Origin: Serinus canaria
Taxonomy: Eukaryota; Chordata; Aves; Passeriformes; Fringillidae
DNA length: 64,000 bases
Direction of reading: 5' to 3'
NCBI RefSeq assembly: GCF_022539315.1
Contig: NC_066315.1
Span: 90,808,990-90,872,989, forward strand
The position numbers and the translations under genes were made by a program. Under the pieces are notes generated by a model. The model did not search any database. It worked only from the letters and a program-made list of their open reading frames with translations, and was not told the DNA's origin. Of this stretch, positions 12,601-25,331 are shown in pieces. Every line of letters begins with the position of its first letter. Positions within the stretch are counted from its first letter, which is position 1.

Positions 12601-15600
12601 ACACAAAGGTTAGCTTCAAATTAAACTAACCCAAAAGGTGTGCTTCAGGGACTCTAAGGTACTTCAATTACTATTGGGTTCAGCCTACAGGCCCAGACTA
12701 GAGTTAGACCAAGGCAAATTCCCCAGAAAAACGTTTAATGAAGGCCTGAGGTTCTCAGACAAATTCCTATTTCCATGCAGTGCTTGCTAATGTAGCCATA
12801 GCCTTAGAGGAATTACAGCTAAATCAATACTACAAACAATATTTAAGGAAAAAAACTGCTGCTACTTGCTATTCCCTAGAAAGCTGTTTTTCAAGATGCA
12901 AGGATCATTTTCATTGTAAACTTCTCTGTGTGACAGGCTGACATTTATTCTTGCACCTGTCTTCACTCACATTGACTGGACCTAATCATTTTACCACTAA
13001 TCTCTCTGTAACCTGCAAGGCGAGACCCAGAAGCAAAAAGGTTCATGAAAGCAGAATTCTTACTCAGAGAAAAATGAGGACAGTTTCAGGTCAGGAAGAA
13101 GATTTATTTTGCTTTTCCACCACCTGTGTCAAAACACGGGTTGAGAAAGCATGCAAAGGTGACTCGTTTTTTTTCCACTCTTTTGGGCAAGTTATTTGGC
13201 TGGTGAGAAGCATTACAAGAACACAACAACAAAAGAAGCAGCATACATGATGGGGTAAAATGGTTGCCCTGTTTTGAAAGTTGTTGAGACTGAAGCCATT
13301 GCTGAAGGCTAATAATTGAGAAATGAAGGCCTCTCTGTGACAGCCTGAAATTTCTCTGGATTCAAAATGTATCAAGAGAAAATACAATCAGGAGCTCTGA
13401 ATGCCAGCAAATAATTGGTTTTGGTACCATCTGTCCCTAACCCAGTCTGTTGGGGTTGTAGGTCTGTGCAAATTCACTCCACATTTTCTAATGGGAGACA
13501 CAAGAACTGATCAAAGGTAGCAAAGGCACCTGCCACTTTCCCTGAAGAGAATTTGCTTTTAATCACCTTCATTGTTTCAAAAAAATTTTGCTCCTTTTCT
13601 CCACTGATAGTATCTTTGTACCTAGGTTTTCAAAGACTAACTAACACATCATGGCATTACTGGAGCACAATATTATTCTAAAAGCAAACCCAAGCTGCAC
13701 TGTTAAGCTAATGAATGCTTCTCTTTTTACTGATCTTTTCCAATAAGGAAAATTCATATAAACTCTTATTCTAGACACATTCCCTCAGTCTTTTTAATTT
13801 AGGATATTTGTTTTATTTGTTTCCAAATAATTAAACTGATTAGTATGTAACAATGTCCTGGATGACCAAATGTTGACTTAAATTGACAAACAAGAGAACC
13901 CATCTTGTTCCCTTTTTTTCTCAGACATTGCAGGATGTAACTACATAATGCATTTCACTCCTTTTGCTTGCAAGCATAATTTTGTTTGCCATATTGTAGC
14001 TTGTGCCAAACTGTTGCTTCTTTCCTCAGAGAATACCTAAACTCTTCCTTCTTTTTGCTCTGATTGGTGAAATTCTTGGCTATACATTAGTGAGCATGAT
14101 ATTATTTTTCTATTTTTGCATTTTAGTCATTTGGGTTTGGGGCTTTTTTCAGTTTATGCAAACTGGCATTTAAAAATTTAGCTTTCTTTACAGCTCACTC
14201 CACAGCTTTCTAAAAGGTTCCAGAATAATTGAGTGACAGTTCAAATGAGATACACATTTGATATAGATTTTTTTTTGCCTATTGTGTAGATGTGGCCACA
14301 CTTCTGGCACATAGGCAACACATAAGATGTGGAACTGGGCACTAATGACAGAAAAGGGAAATTCCCATACAACAAGGAAAGAATTTGGAAAGACCAAATC
14401 AAGTTCTAAGATGTAGAGAATGTACAAGAAAAGTTTCAGAAAAGTTCTAAAATGTGGAGGAAGAGACAAAGGGTAAATTCACTAAGCAGACTGAAGAAAG
14501 AAATATTGAAAAGTCACGGTCCAGAACAATGCCAAATCTCATAACACTACAGAAGTAAAATCTGTAGACATTGTAGTGCAGCTGAGACAGCCAAGGAGAG
14601 ATACAGAGGAATACATTATTAACAATAAAAACCTCTTGGGAAATGAACAGAGGATATTCTCTAGATGGTTAGAACAAAGGATTGACTACCATGCTGCAGA
14701 AACTAAGTATAATTTTTGAATGTTTCTGTGGAAAAGTACTGTGCCATCCATCAGTAGATCAGACTGAAAAAAGGGCACATAAATAGAGTGGTGTGATTAA
14801 TCAAAGTGAAGTGTAATTCACAGATCAAGATGCACAGAGCTTTAGAAAACTAGATATCCCCAGAAAGAGGTGGTGTCTACACTTACTGAACTCAGAATGC
14901 ATTTACAAGAAATACAGAAGAAAAAAGTAGATCCAACAGCACATCCTCTGTACAAACTCAAATCTCCTTGACTGAATCATAACAGGACAGCTATCAAGCA
15001 AATTAAAGCAAAATAAGTTTCCTTTGAAGCTCATAGAAGATGTAAGAGAAACAGTACCGAAACAAAGAAATGTTAATTCTGAGCGTCATTGCAATGATGA
15101 CTGCTTTTGAGAAAATAAAACTCCTCATGCATGATTGGCAGATCATGAGAAAAGATAATTTGTCATACTGCTTGATGGTGAGAGTAAAAGAGCAGTGAAA
15201 ACAATTGGTGGTGATTTTTTTTTAAATACAGACACATGAAACAGTATGTATTACATACAAATACAAGTACAACAGTAAAATAGAGAGAGACAAGTCAAGA
15301 AGAGTGAAGAACTGAACATCTGAAATAATCCTTTCAGACCCTCTGCCCTTAACTACAGCCTCTGGATCCAGAACTGATGGTCTCCAAAGCTAAGATTTGA
15401 TGAAGTGACTTAGAAGGGGAGGCAGCCCCTGCATGTGGTTTGTGTGCATAACCTCAGTGAATAAACCAAGAAGAAAAGAAAGTGAATGAGCCTAAGATTA
15501 AAGAGAAAAAATGCCAGAGAAAAGCAGTTTAATCCAAAGTGAAATTTAGATTAAACAACTGTATGTGCATTTTACATTACTAAAAGGTATTGCACAAATT

Positions 15601-17175
15601 TCCCAGGGGTAAAACCTGAGGTTAAGACTACCCTCTGGTTACAATGTAGAGTGCAGTAAGTACTATTGATGTTTTCCAAGCATTACAAATTCTTCAGGAG
15701 GAAAAAAGTTGTCAGCTTAACAAGGGAATGAAGAAATAGTCCTTTGGAGGATTTAGCAAGTATATTGTAAAAAACTTAGCTCAATACCCATATTACAAAT
15801 GTGGCAAAAGCATACATGGTATCCTGGCATTTAGTATTTTACTGCTAATATAAATTAAAAAAAAAATGGAGGAGATGAATGAAACTAGAAGCATCTAGTT
15901 CCATAAAAAAGCTTTACTCTGATTGGAAAGATAAGGGAAGAAGACTGAGAACAATTTAAGGTGTAAATGATAGTTGTAGATCCAATATGAAAATTATTCA
16001 ATTTATTAAATTATGAAGTATTATTACACTTACTAGATTTAATTTTCCATTTCTATTTCTAATATTTATTCACCATTAAATAATAATACAAAAACTAGAA
16101 AACATACTCCATTCTTAATCAAACTCTACAAAAAATTATTTATATACTTTAATTAGGACACACAATAAGAAGGTGACAAAAAGGAGAGATGCAAACAGGA
16201 ATGGATGGAAAATAACAATATGGAGGTAGATGGTAGGAAACATCACCAAAAATGTTGCAGACCGTAAGTAGCTTGACAGCAACAATGAAAATAGAAGTTC
16301 CAAGTTGAATTTTGACAGTACAAAAGTGGCTATTTATACAAGACATATTCAATCTTAGATTAACAGTAGAAGGGAAGACAGGAAATACTGCCAGGTCCCC
16401 AAGACTATTAGTTGTTCCTTAGGTGGATGTTCTAAGTTGGCCAGAGAGGAAAATAAAGCATGCATAGCAAGTTGTAATTCATACTGAGCATTTTACAAGC
16501 TTGAACTACAATCGGGGAAAAAAAAAGGCACCATCAATGCAAAACAGAATTGTAAATGTAAAGAATAAAATCATGGAAATGAGGGGTTTTAAACATTTAC
16601 TGTTCATTAAATACTTGGTAAGACAGCAGAACCTACTTATAAACCGATGCAAGAATCTCAGTGCTGGATTTTTCCAATTAAGGGGCTGTTAATTAAAAAT
16701 GCAAGAAAAGATTGACAAAGATACCTCTTCTGAGTTAAGTCACCTTAGCTCAGAAGACCCAAAAAAATCTTGAGCATGAGAAGATCAGTGATAAATTTCA
16801 CTCTCCATCATGGTGGTGCCATAATGGGAATAGGTCAATTGAATGCTGTAACCACTATAGGATCACCAGTCCCTCAGAAAGACTCATCAGGCTACTTCTG
16901 TAAGCTACTAAGGAAAGCAAGAACTTTCTGATGCCTTGAGTGGGTCTTCTGAGTTAAGGTGTCTGATTAAGTGGACTGTGGCATTTGAAATATATCTGTC
17001 TGATGCAGGAATATGTTAGATAATAAAGCAAAACAGACTTATAAGCCCCTATGCATAATTTTAAAATCTTTTTAAAACACATGCCAGTTAAATTTAAGAA
17101 GCACAATAAAACTTACAAAACAAGAATGTATATACATGCATACATAAAACATCTGTTTTATAAAGTAGCACATAC
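9685..17175 (-). other. Intron between exons 21 and 22 (7.5 kb)
   Basis: Donor gtatgt, acceptor ttttag. AT-rich with many A and T runs. The one structured element is the hairpin and inverted repeat at 16727-16961. No coding sequence or CR1 is recognised. Confidence 0.8.
16727..16961. repeat. Hairpin plus distant inverted repeat
   Basis: A 13-base arm (cttctgagttaag, 16727-16739) pairs with 16744-16756 over a 4-base loop with one mismatch. The same 13-mer recurs identically at 16946-16958. The segment 16741-16761 is an inverted copy of 16941-16961, matching at 20 of 21 positions and enclosing about 180 bp. This could be a small terminal-inverted-repeat element (MITE-like) or chance local duplication. 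I see no clear target-site duplication. Confidence 0.6.
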
Positions 17176-17364
17176 CTCATGAGGGTTATAATCTGGAGGT
17201 AACTTCTCCAGCATCTCATCAGCAAGACGCTGCACCACTGCTTCCCGGGTTTCTCCCCCTCTAGTACTGCTGTCTTTGGGCTGGATGCTCACTATGGTAC
17301 TGAATGTCTCATTGGCCAGGTTGGTCTGGTAAGTTATATCTGCGTTAGGGTGAAGTCCAAACAC
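17176..17364 (-). CDS. Dynein heavy chain exon 21 of 23 (C-terminal domain)
   Basis: A 189-nt exon, phase 0 at both ends, residues 1640-1702. It reads [60 protein letters not shown] and [15 protein letters not shown], IQPKxxxxxxGETREA and LPPDY are typical of this class. The acceptor is tttaag and the donor gtatgt. An upstream in-frame ATG in the intron (17481) is not a start, because the family sequence is continuous with exon 20. Confidence 0.95.
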
Positions 17365-19134
17365 CTTAAAGTAAAAGATAAAAATTGGGGGGGAGGGCAA
17401 GCATGAAAATGGATAAACAAGGAAGAAAATTCCAAGCTCCATAAAACAATAGATGTGAACAGGCAGCGGAAGTTCTTCCATTTAAATGGTCAAGGAAAAA
17501 AACAAAAATTGCACTAAAACATTAACACAGGCTGCATATGGAATAATGTTTTCATTCATATCAGTGGAGGGTTTTTAACTGACCTCATTATCTTCACATG
17601 GATCATGCTGTGGAATGGTATCAAGGGTGTGAGAACAGATCCTTTTCCTTTGGTTCATTGTTGGAAATGTCATATGTGGACATGGACCCCTTAGCATTAG
17701 TTCTTTGTCTCTATGGGTCTATTACTGCTGTACCAGCTCAGGTAGATGCCCCTAATTATCTGAGCTTTCAACATTTCTAACATGTTTTGTTTTACTCAGA
17801 CTCTTAGGTTTATAAGGCATGTAGCAGAGTAAGTAAATTAATGCCCACATCTGAAGTACCAAAAGATAGTGATATATTTAGGGTATTTTATGGTTTAGCT
17901 ATTTTTGGTTGAATCTTCCCCCCACTTACTTCTCCTTCTGAAATTGAATTACTTTATTTAAGACACAGCTGGCACAGAATTACTGCAAAGCTGCCCTTTG
18001 TCTGAATGATAATAGCTTTTTCAGAAACTTCTGCTGAAATATCAGTAAGTCTATAATTGTCAGATTGACAATTGCAACCCTTCTCCAGGAGGAATTGTAT
18101 GTACTGTGACTTATTTCACCAGCCCTTATTTAATTATAGATATTACATATCTCTTACAAACTTTGAACCACTGATCCGTCAATGAGGAAGGCTTGCCCTC
18201 AAACTGAACACAAAAGCCAAGCAATCTTCTGTTTCTCATTTTTCACATTTTTTCACATATTCACTTTTCATATTTTACATTAGAATCAGTATATTGCAAG
18301 AAGGCAATTCTAGAAACCAGTATTTACATACTCAGAGGAGAGAATTTAAAGGGCCATTTAATATAATTTTACTTGTAAATCTAGAAACTCAGGGACAAGG
18401 GATACAAGTGGCTGCACCATTGCCAAAGCCAGCAAAGCAGCACTGATTTACACCACTTGGGAATCTTATCCTTACAACAGCACAAAGTACAGATCTAATA
18501 CCACATTTGACTGAGGGTGTGACTATAATAGTGTGCAGGTAGATTCCAGATAGGATTTAATGTTTTGCAAATAGTCGTTTACTCAAACTGAATTTTTAGA
18601 GCTGTAAAAGGCAAAAATACCAATGCACTTTATTACACTCATATTCCATGTGGAAGGAAATACACAGTTGAAGATATATTCTTTCCTGCTTTTGCTCTTG
18701 CACAGTGAGGGCTTATTTGCTTGGTTTTCCTCTAGCAGATTTTGTGGCAATATTACAGCTCATGTTAAAACCATGGAGAATATTTGCTATATCTGTGAAA
18801 TGGAGCCCTAGTCCAAGGGCTAACTTAAACACTGGAATAACATTAACAAAGACAGGGAGACATGGGAGACAGCTCTGGTCCTATGGTTTCATGCAAGTGA
18901 TGCATAAAGAAGAAAGAAGAAAGAAAACAGTGGGTGGACCAGTTTTCTGAATGTCCTGTATGTTAATCAAGGACCCAATTTCTTGTTCTTTTTGATCCAA
19001 AATCTCTGGTAATGTTGTTTAAAAAGAGAATGTTGGATTCTGTCTTTCAGGGTTTTCTAGCCTTATGAATCCTCAAAACCAATTGCTGAAGCTCTACACT
19101 CTTCTGAAATCACTCCTCTATCATCCCATCCTCA

Positions 19135-20035
19135 ATTGTACAGGGGAGAGAAGTCACACCAAAAAGTCCATGGTCTGAGGAGGGAGAGATTAATCTCCAG
19201 TTATCATCACAGGCAAAACAGACTTGAAATTAACTCAATTTATTACCAATCAAATCAGAGTAGGATCTTGAGAAATAAAACCAAATCAAAAACATCTTCC
19301 CTCCACCTGTCCCTTCTTCCCAGACTTAACTTCATTCCCAAATTCTCTACTTCCTCCCACTGGAGCACAGGGAGACAAGGAACAGGGAAGAGGATTTGTG
19401 GTCAGCTCATCACACACTGTCTCCAACTCCTTCCTCCTCAGGAGCAGGACACCTCCCACTCTACCCCTGCTCCAGCATAAGAGTCCTCCACAAACTTATC
19501 CATTGGGCTGCTCCACTGAACTGCTCCAGTGTGGGTCCCTTCCAGAGGGTGCACTGCTCCAGGAACAGATCACTTCAGCATGGGTCACCTCTGGGGTCAT
19601 AACCTTGGCCAGAAAATCTGCTCCATCAAGGACTCCTCTCCCCATGGGGCTACAGATCTTGCAGGAACCTCCTGTTCCAGCATGGACTTTCCACAGGGTC
19701 GCAGCTTCCTTCAGGTATCCACCTGCTCCAGGGTGGAGTCCTCCATGGGCTGCAGGAGAATCTCTGTTCCAGCACCTGGAGCACCTCCTGCCCCTCCTTC
19801 ATGGATCTTGGTGTCTGCAGAGTTGTTCCTCTCACATATTCTCACTCCTCCCTCTGACTGAAGGTTCATGTGCACCTTTCTATCCTACATAAATACACTA
19901 TCCCAGCAGTGGGTCTGTCTTTGAGCTGGCCCACATGGGGGAAGCTTCTGCCAGCATCTCACAGAAGCTGCTCCTTAGCCCCCTGCTAATGAAACCTTTC
20001 CATCCTAATCCAATACACTGAGTTCAACTGCCCTT
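19135..20035 (-). mobile_element. Degenerate avian LTR-retroelement-like repeat
   Basis: This GC-richer block in an AT-rich intron contains degenerate subrepeats built on phrases like ctgctccagtgtgggtcc, about 30-50 bp apart (19440-19800). At its low end the minus strand carries an AATAAA-type signal in a T-rich context, next to an ACTCTGATTTGATTGG stretch. I recognise the arrangement as a repeat widespread in bird genomes and associated with endogenous retrovirus LTRs, but I cannot name the family with certainty. Plus-strand open frames of up to 164 codons arise from the low stop-codon density of the subrepeats. No gag, pol or env similarity is visible. Boundaries are approximate. Confidence 0.55.
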
Positions 20036-21146
20036 CTCAGAAGACAGTGTTCATTCTGCTCAGAGAATGAAATTTCATCAAAGGAGCAAGGACACTGCAA
20101 GCAGACCAATTCAGTCTTTCTTAACTAAAAAAGGAAAAGGAATGAATCAAGGATACACTGTTTAGCACAGTATCTCTTGTGAAATGAAGATTGGGAGATT
20201 AAAAGGTTAAAGGTTTTCATGAGCAATTTTGACAGATTTTAGAATGACAGAAGAAAGTCACAGCTTTCTTCCTAACAAGTGAAAATGTGAAGAACAAAAA
20301 GATGTTTGCATTCCTGGACTTGCTTCTATTTACATAAAAGCCAAAGGTAAAATTCCCCTACCTCAAACCATACATACAGATTTTTTGCAGGTATCAAAAC
20401 ACTTTAAAAATACATTGCAAGTTTGTGAGATTGGTTCCAAAGTGCTTTAAAGAGCAGATCCAAGAAAGCAGAACCTGAAATCTGATAGTGCCAAGGTTCA
20501 TACACTGATAGGAATCACTTCATGAGCTGGGCTCGAATGGATCCCAGCGATGCATTATCATGTCTGCATTTACTCTTACCTGGAAAAGGCACATCATTGC
20601 TGGCACAAATATCTTTGCATTCTGGTCTCACTATCTTCAGAGATTCAGAACTTTCCAAGCTGATTCTATGACCTTGGACACTTCTCACCCTCTCAGCCAG
20701 AACATTATTAGCAAGTGAAAACCAGTTTTTTTCTGTTCCACTCTGTCTATTTAATTTTAATGGAACTTATTTCTAATGGCGTTTATCAACTTACTAGAAA
20801 TGAGACAGAAATCCAGACCATTCACCTCTGTTTCAATTTTCCAGAGCATTCTCTTCTGTTTAAGTTCTAACTAACTTCAGCATGTGTGCCTGTACTGACG
20901 GGAGCAGAAAGTCACAATCCTCCAGTCTCTGTGACCATTGTGACATGCACACATGGGGTCATGTAAAACTGGTTACAACCAGCAGCTATCCTGCACCCTA
21001 CCCCACCAATTCATGGCAACATCCATATCTTTTTGTTGTCAAAATGGAATAAACTCCCAATTATAACTTTCAAAATGAGACCGTAGGGCTTTTTTATTTT
21101 CATTATTTCTCAGATTGCATGTCTGCTCAATCCCATACAGAATTGT

Positions 21147-21520
21147 GAAACCACAAAATAGTTTGGTTTGGAAGAGACCTCTGAGAGTCATCTAATCCAA
21201 ATCCACTGCTCAAGCAGGGGCAAATAGAGCAGGTTGTCCAGGATGGTGTCCAGTTGGGATTTCAACGTCTACAAAGGCAAGACTACACAATATCTCTGTG
21301 CAAACTCTCCCAGTGTTTGACCACCTCCACTTAAAAAATAGTTCTCTTGTTCTCAGATGGAATTCCTGTTGTTTAATTTACGTCCATTGCCTCTTTTCCT
21401 TTCATTGGACATTATAAAAAAGGCTCCAGCTCCACCTTTACAGCATTCCAACACGGTTTTATACACATTGATACTTGAACCTTGCTGTATCAACCTCACA
21501 GAAGATAATTAGGGTTGCTG
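21147..21520 (-). mobile_element. CR1 LINE, 3' fragment
   Basis: The plus strand reads as the complement of a CR1 3' end. It has the tttggtttggaagagacct block, then gtcatctaatccaa, then cagtgtttgaccacctccac and cattgcctctttt. The element is thus in minus orientation, like the host gene, truncated at its 5' end, and fairly diverged. CR1 at this density points to a bird (or another archosaur or turtle). Confidence 0.85.
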
Positions 21521-21743
21521 AAATTCCTCCATAAGGACCAGGGCGTGTGAATATGAGACTTCTTCCGATTGTTTGAAAAAGGCTTCATCTACCTCTTCCT
21601 GGTCAGCAGATCTACACTGAATATCCACTATAATGGTCTGCCTGCTAATTTTGACCTATGCATACTCAATTCTGGAAAAAAAACCCCACCTCATTAAGCT
21701 ATTCATCTGACAAAAACTCCCTTTATATATTAAAATATTTTAC

Positions 21744-22091
21744 CTCTGGTGTATCAATCACTGGTAACTGCTCTATGTACTGGAGATAGTCTTCCACTGT
21801 ACTCCCTTTTGGAATAACGTAGCCTTTGTAGAAAGAAAAGTTTTCACTGAACATGTGCTCTCCAAACCAGACTCTTGTGTATGTATTCAGCAGGGCCTTG
21901 TCGAGGTCATCAGTCACACGGCCACCATACTGCACTTCTCCAAGCATGTAGCGGACACAGCTCCAGTTCACTCCCTGTCTGACGCCCACATCATTCAAAT
22001 GGTTCTGAAGGAACTGCACGCTGGCTGCCAAGTCTGCCTGATTAAATTCGTAAGGAATATTCCAGCCCAATGGGCCAAACTTCCTTCTTTC
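21744..22091 (-). CDS. Dynein heavy chain exon 20 of 23 (AAA6 end / C-terminal region)
   Basis: A 348-nt exon, phase 0 at both ends, residues 1524-1639. It begins [20 protein letters not shown], then [40 protein letters not shown] and [20 protein letters not shown], ending PVIDTPE before gtaaaa. The blocks [13 protein letters not shown] and [14 protein letters not shown] are near-universal in dynein heavy chains. The acceptor is ctacag. Confidence 0.96.
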
Positions 22092-23279
22092 CTGTAGAAT
22101 GGTTAGAATGAAAGGTAAAACACTGAATGATATAGATTGTGAAGAAAACTTAAGTGCAGAAGAATACATGAAATATGTTAAGAATGCAGTAGTCCAGCTG
22201 GAACTCTACTTCACCAACTTTAAAAAAATACATTTAACACAGGCAAGGCCAAACACTTGATTGATTATCTAGTAGCTAACTTTGTACAAACAAAGAAGAA
22301 TAATATTAATAGTCTCACAAAGAAAAAAAATTCTCTTTTTAAAGAATTTTTTTAATCTCTGAGTCTGGAACCATAGCTTTTGAATTTCAAAAATTAAGTT
22401 ACTGTTTGAGGCAATGCTGTTCAAAATCATCAGCCATAATCATTGTGTGGGATCTTCCTATGGACTAGATATATTCCTATCATTTATATTCCTGTCCCTT
22501 CTGTGTCTGCATTGTGCACAGATGTAAGTAGGAAAAACTGCTTCTTAGTGAATCACCTACAGACTCAGATGGCAGTACATAGGTGTTAAAGTAATATCTG
22601 GTAATTGAAATTTTTTCTTTTAACACAGGCTTCCACTGGACCACAATGTATCAGTGCACAGATGCCACAGAGCTAAATTAGCCAGGCTCCAAATATAAAC
22701 TAAGAGTACTGCAAAATCTATTGATAGGGTGATGAAAAGTTGTGGTTAATCCATAAAGCACTTTCTTTAATGGAAGTCCTGAAAGTCAAGACCCAAAATC
22801 TACTTTCATTTCCTCCTACAGGTTTCAGAGCAGAAAGGATTTATATTCACCCTCTTACACCTTCTTTTTGTGAATGCAGCATTTTGAGACTATGGTTTTC
22901 CAAACTATAAATTGTAAATTTCTTTAATATGCTTTTATGAGTTCAAATATTAGTAAAAGTCCAGTTAGTTGAAAAACAGATTGCACAGTCATTGACAAGG
23001 ACTTTAATAGAAGAGTACTCTAATTGATCATTGCTTGATTGTCCTTTTTTTCCTCTGAAATATCATCCCTGTTGGAGATACAGGACCAACATAAACAAAA
23101 TTATGAGTAAGTTCTAGCACAGCTGCAGTAATAGAGATACATTGTTCTCTTTCCTATTTTATTTGTGTTAATTTGCCAACATGGGACTTCCCTTTAAAAA
23201 TGTTTCTCATTTAATAACAAGGTTCATTAATAAATGAAACATGTCTTTATGACAGAAGAGAAGAAATATATTTTTAAAC
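22092..23279 (-). other. Intron between exons 19 and 20 (1.2 kb)
   Basis: Weak gtttaa donor, good ctacag acceptor. Nothing recognisable inside. Confidence 0.8.
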
Positions 23280-23401
23280 CTGAACAGTTGTGTGAAGAAA
23301 TGCTACAGCATATAGCAACGGTTTCCACTGTGGCATTTTGCTCGCTCCCAGCAGGTCCTGAGTAACAGCTGAGTATGTTCGTTTTAAGCCAGCTTTCACA
23401 C
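23280..23401 (-). CDS. Dynein heavy chain exon 19 of 23 (AAA6 C-terminal part)
   Basis: The smallest exon, 122 nt, residues 1483-1523. It completes the split glycine and reads [20 protein letters not shown] then [20 protein letters not shown]. AGLKRTxxxxxQDLL and WKPxLYxVAFLHxTVQ are conserved. The acceptor is ttctag. The donor gtttaa is weak, but TVQ followed by [10 protein letters not shown] of exon 20 restores the family sequence exactly. Confidence 0.94.
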
Positions 23402-25331
23402 CTAGAAGGTAAGTATAAAAATGTAATACATTTAAAAAAAAAATTATGGAATCCATAAGTCCAACCTCTGTTAAGCATAATTCTCTATTCCAATTTGCAG
23501 TATCATCTTACTTATACCTTCAAATAATATCTTAGAATCAAATATCTGTTCAGCAGGCAAACTTCAAAACCATTTTGTTTTAGGTAGGTAACACAAAAGA
23601 TTAATTCCAAGAGTCTGGAAGGATTTAAAATTACATAATCATATTCTAAATGATCCCATAAACAACTGGAATAGAAATATAATTATTTAGCAACTATATG
23701 GCAATAAAAAAGACACCTAACATCATATGAAATATAGCACTTTGTATCCAAGAGTTTGTTTTGCTATTTACTTATAATAAGAGATTTTAGTTTTATTTAA
23801 GATAATTTTATTTAGATTTGATTCCTAGAAAAATCTCAAAATTCTATATGCAGGTTGTTCAACTGGCCTACGGGCACCAAGGTGACGAGAAGAGAACCTA
23901 AATTCATAGTGCAAATGTTAATACTTGGGGAGGTTTGTTTGAGCACTGACATTTCATATCCCAGGAACAGCTTTAGGCAGTTGATACTGATACAGTCTCA
24001 GCTGCCATGGAACACAGAAGCTTGACTGCTCCCAGATGTTTTCAGGCAGTGCTACTCAAGTATCTTTTGCCTTGGGCGGACAACCCAAGCATGAGTAACT
24101 GACATCAGGTCCCTCTTATGATACTTTCCACGTAATCAGCTTCACACAAGTCTAGAAGGGCAGATTTTAAGTGCACCAAAAAGATGGTCAAAGTCATCTT
24201 ACTTCCTATGACACAATAAAAGTACTTTTGCTTTTTTTCATGCTTCTCAAAAATCCTGTAAAACAATATTCAAACAAAGAGCTTTTCAAAATATCGAACG
24301 GGTATCAACACAGGATTCCAAAATAAAACCAAAGTGTTTAATTTTATTGTGCTACCAATGTGACAGGACAGTCTTGAGAAACTAAAACTCTATATTTCAT
24401 CCTGACTAAAATTTTTACACTGGGCTTTTTTCAGCTGCTAAATGCAAGTTGCAAATTTGCAGCTTGACTATAACTTGACTTCTAAAATAGCCTCTTGGAG
24501 CTATAGATTATTACCATTAGAATGATTAGGAGGGGGCCACTGTCCAATAAAAAGATGCTGAGCTCTGAATTAAAAGGGGGAGAGGAGAAGAGGAAGAAGT
24601 AAGAATTTTTTATCAACAGACTGACTACCTGCTGTTGAGTTGGAGTATAAATGCTGAAACAGGGTGTGTTTCACAACATCAAACATTCTGTAACAAACAT
24701 CTTACTAATGTTCAAAGGAAGCTAAATATTGAAATAAGAGGTTTAAATGTCTGAAGCTTTAAATAGGACCTTGGATAAAAATTCTTAGCTCCCACTGACA
24801 TCATCAACTGAAAGCAGTGGCAATATATATATATAAGGGTATATGTATTTATTTGTAGGCATTAATAAGATACTCCTTCTTTGCTCAAAGTTTAACAATC
24901 CTCCTGGCCTCTCCTCACATAGCATATTCTCCAGTTTCTTCAGCATCTTTGTGGGTTCTCACTGGACTCATTCCATCCATGTCTTTCTTGCACCCCTATT
25001 AATACAGAAACGTGAGTCCAGACTGCCAATTAAGATGCAGATCTCACCTTGTGCTTTTGCACATAGACTACTTAGGTAAGGAAAGCTGGGGGCTTAGAGG
25101 CTCAGAAAGCATGAAATGAACATCTGAATATGAAGAAACATCCCGGAAGTGGGGAAAGATTCTGGGTGTAAGGAGGTGCATGGAGGCCCAGAAGACCAGG
25201 GGATGCCCAGGAGCATAGGTCAGTGATGTCCAAGACTGCAGCTTCAAGTAGCTGCACAGTGAAGCCAACATTCTGCCCAACCTTCCTGGACCAGCAGCGA
25301 TCTCTCCCATGGGAAGGGAAATCATTCCTAC
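23402..25331 (-). other. Intron between exons 18 and 19 (1.9 kb)
   Basis: Includes a short (TA)n run near 24826-24838. The 230 nt next to the donor are open in the exon 18 frame. No repeats recognised. Confidence 0.8.

Larger units (their letters stand above)
17365..21743 (-). other. Intron between exons 20 and 21 (4.4 kb)
   Basis: Contains the LTR-like repeat (about 19135-20035) and a CR1 3' fragment (about 21147-21520), so about 30% of it is transposon-derived. The rest is unremarkable. Confidence 0.85.

Noticed and set aside
17158..17481. Open frame with an upstream ATG at 17481 that could suggest a separate small gene
   Set aside because: Only 17176-17364 is dynein-like and bounded by splice sites. 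The upstream part is intron.
19398..19892. 164-codon plus-strand open frame
   Set aside because: It lies in the LTR-like repeat on the strand opposite to its likely sense. The repetition comes from DNA subrepeats and there is no recognisable domain.
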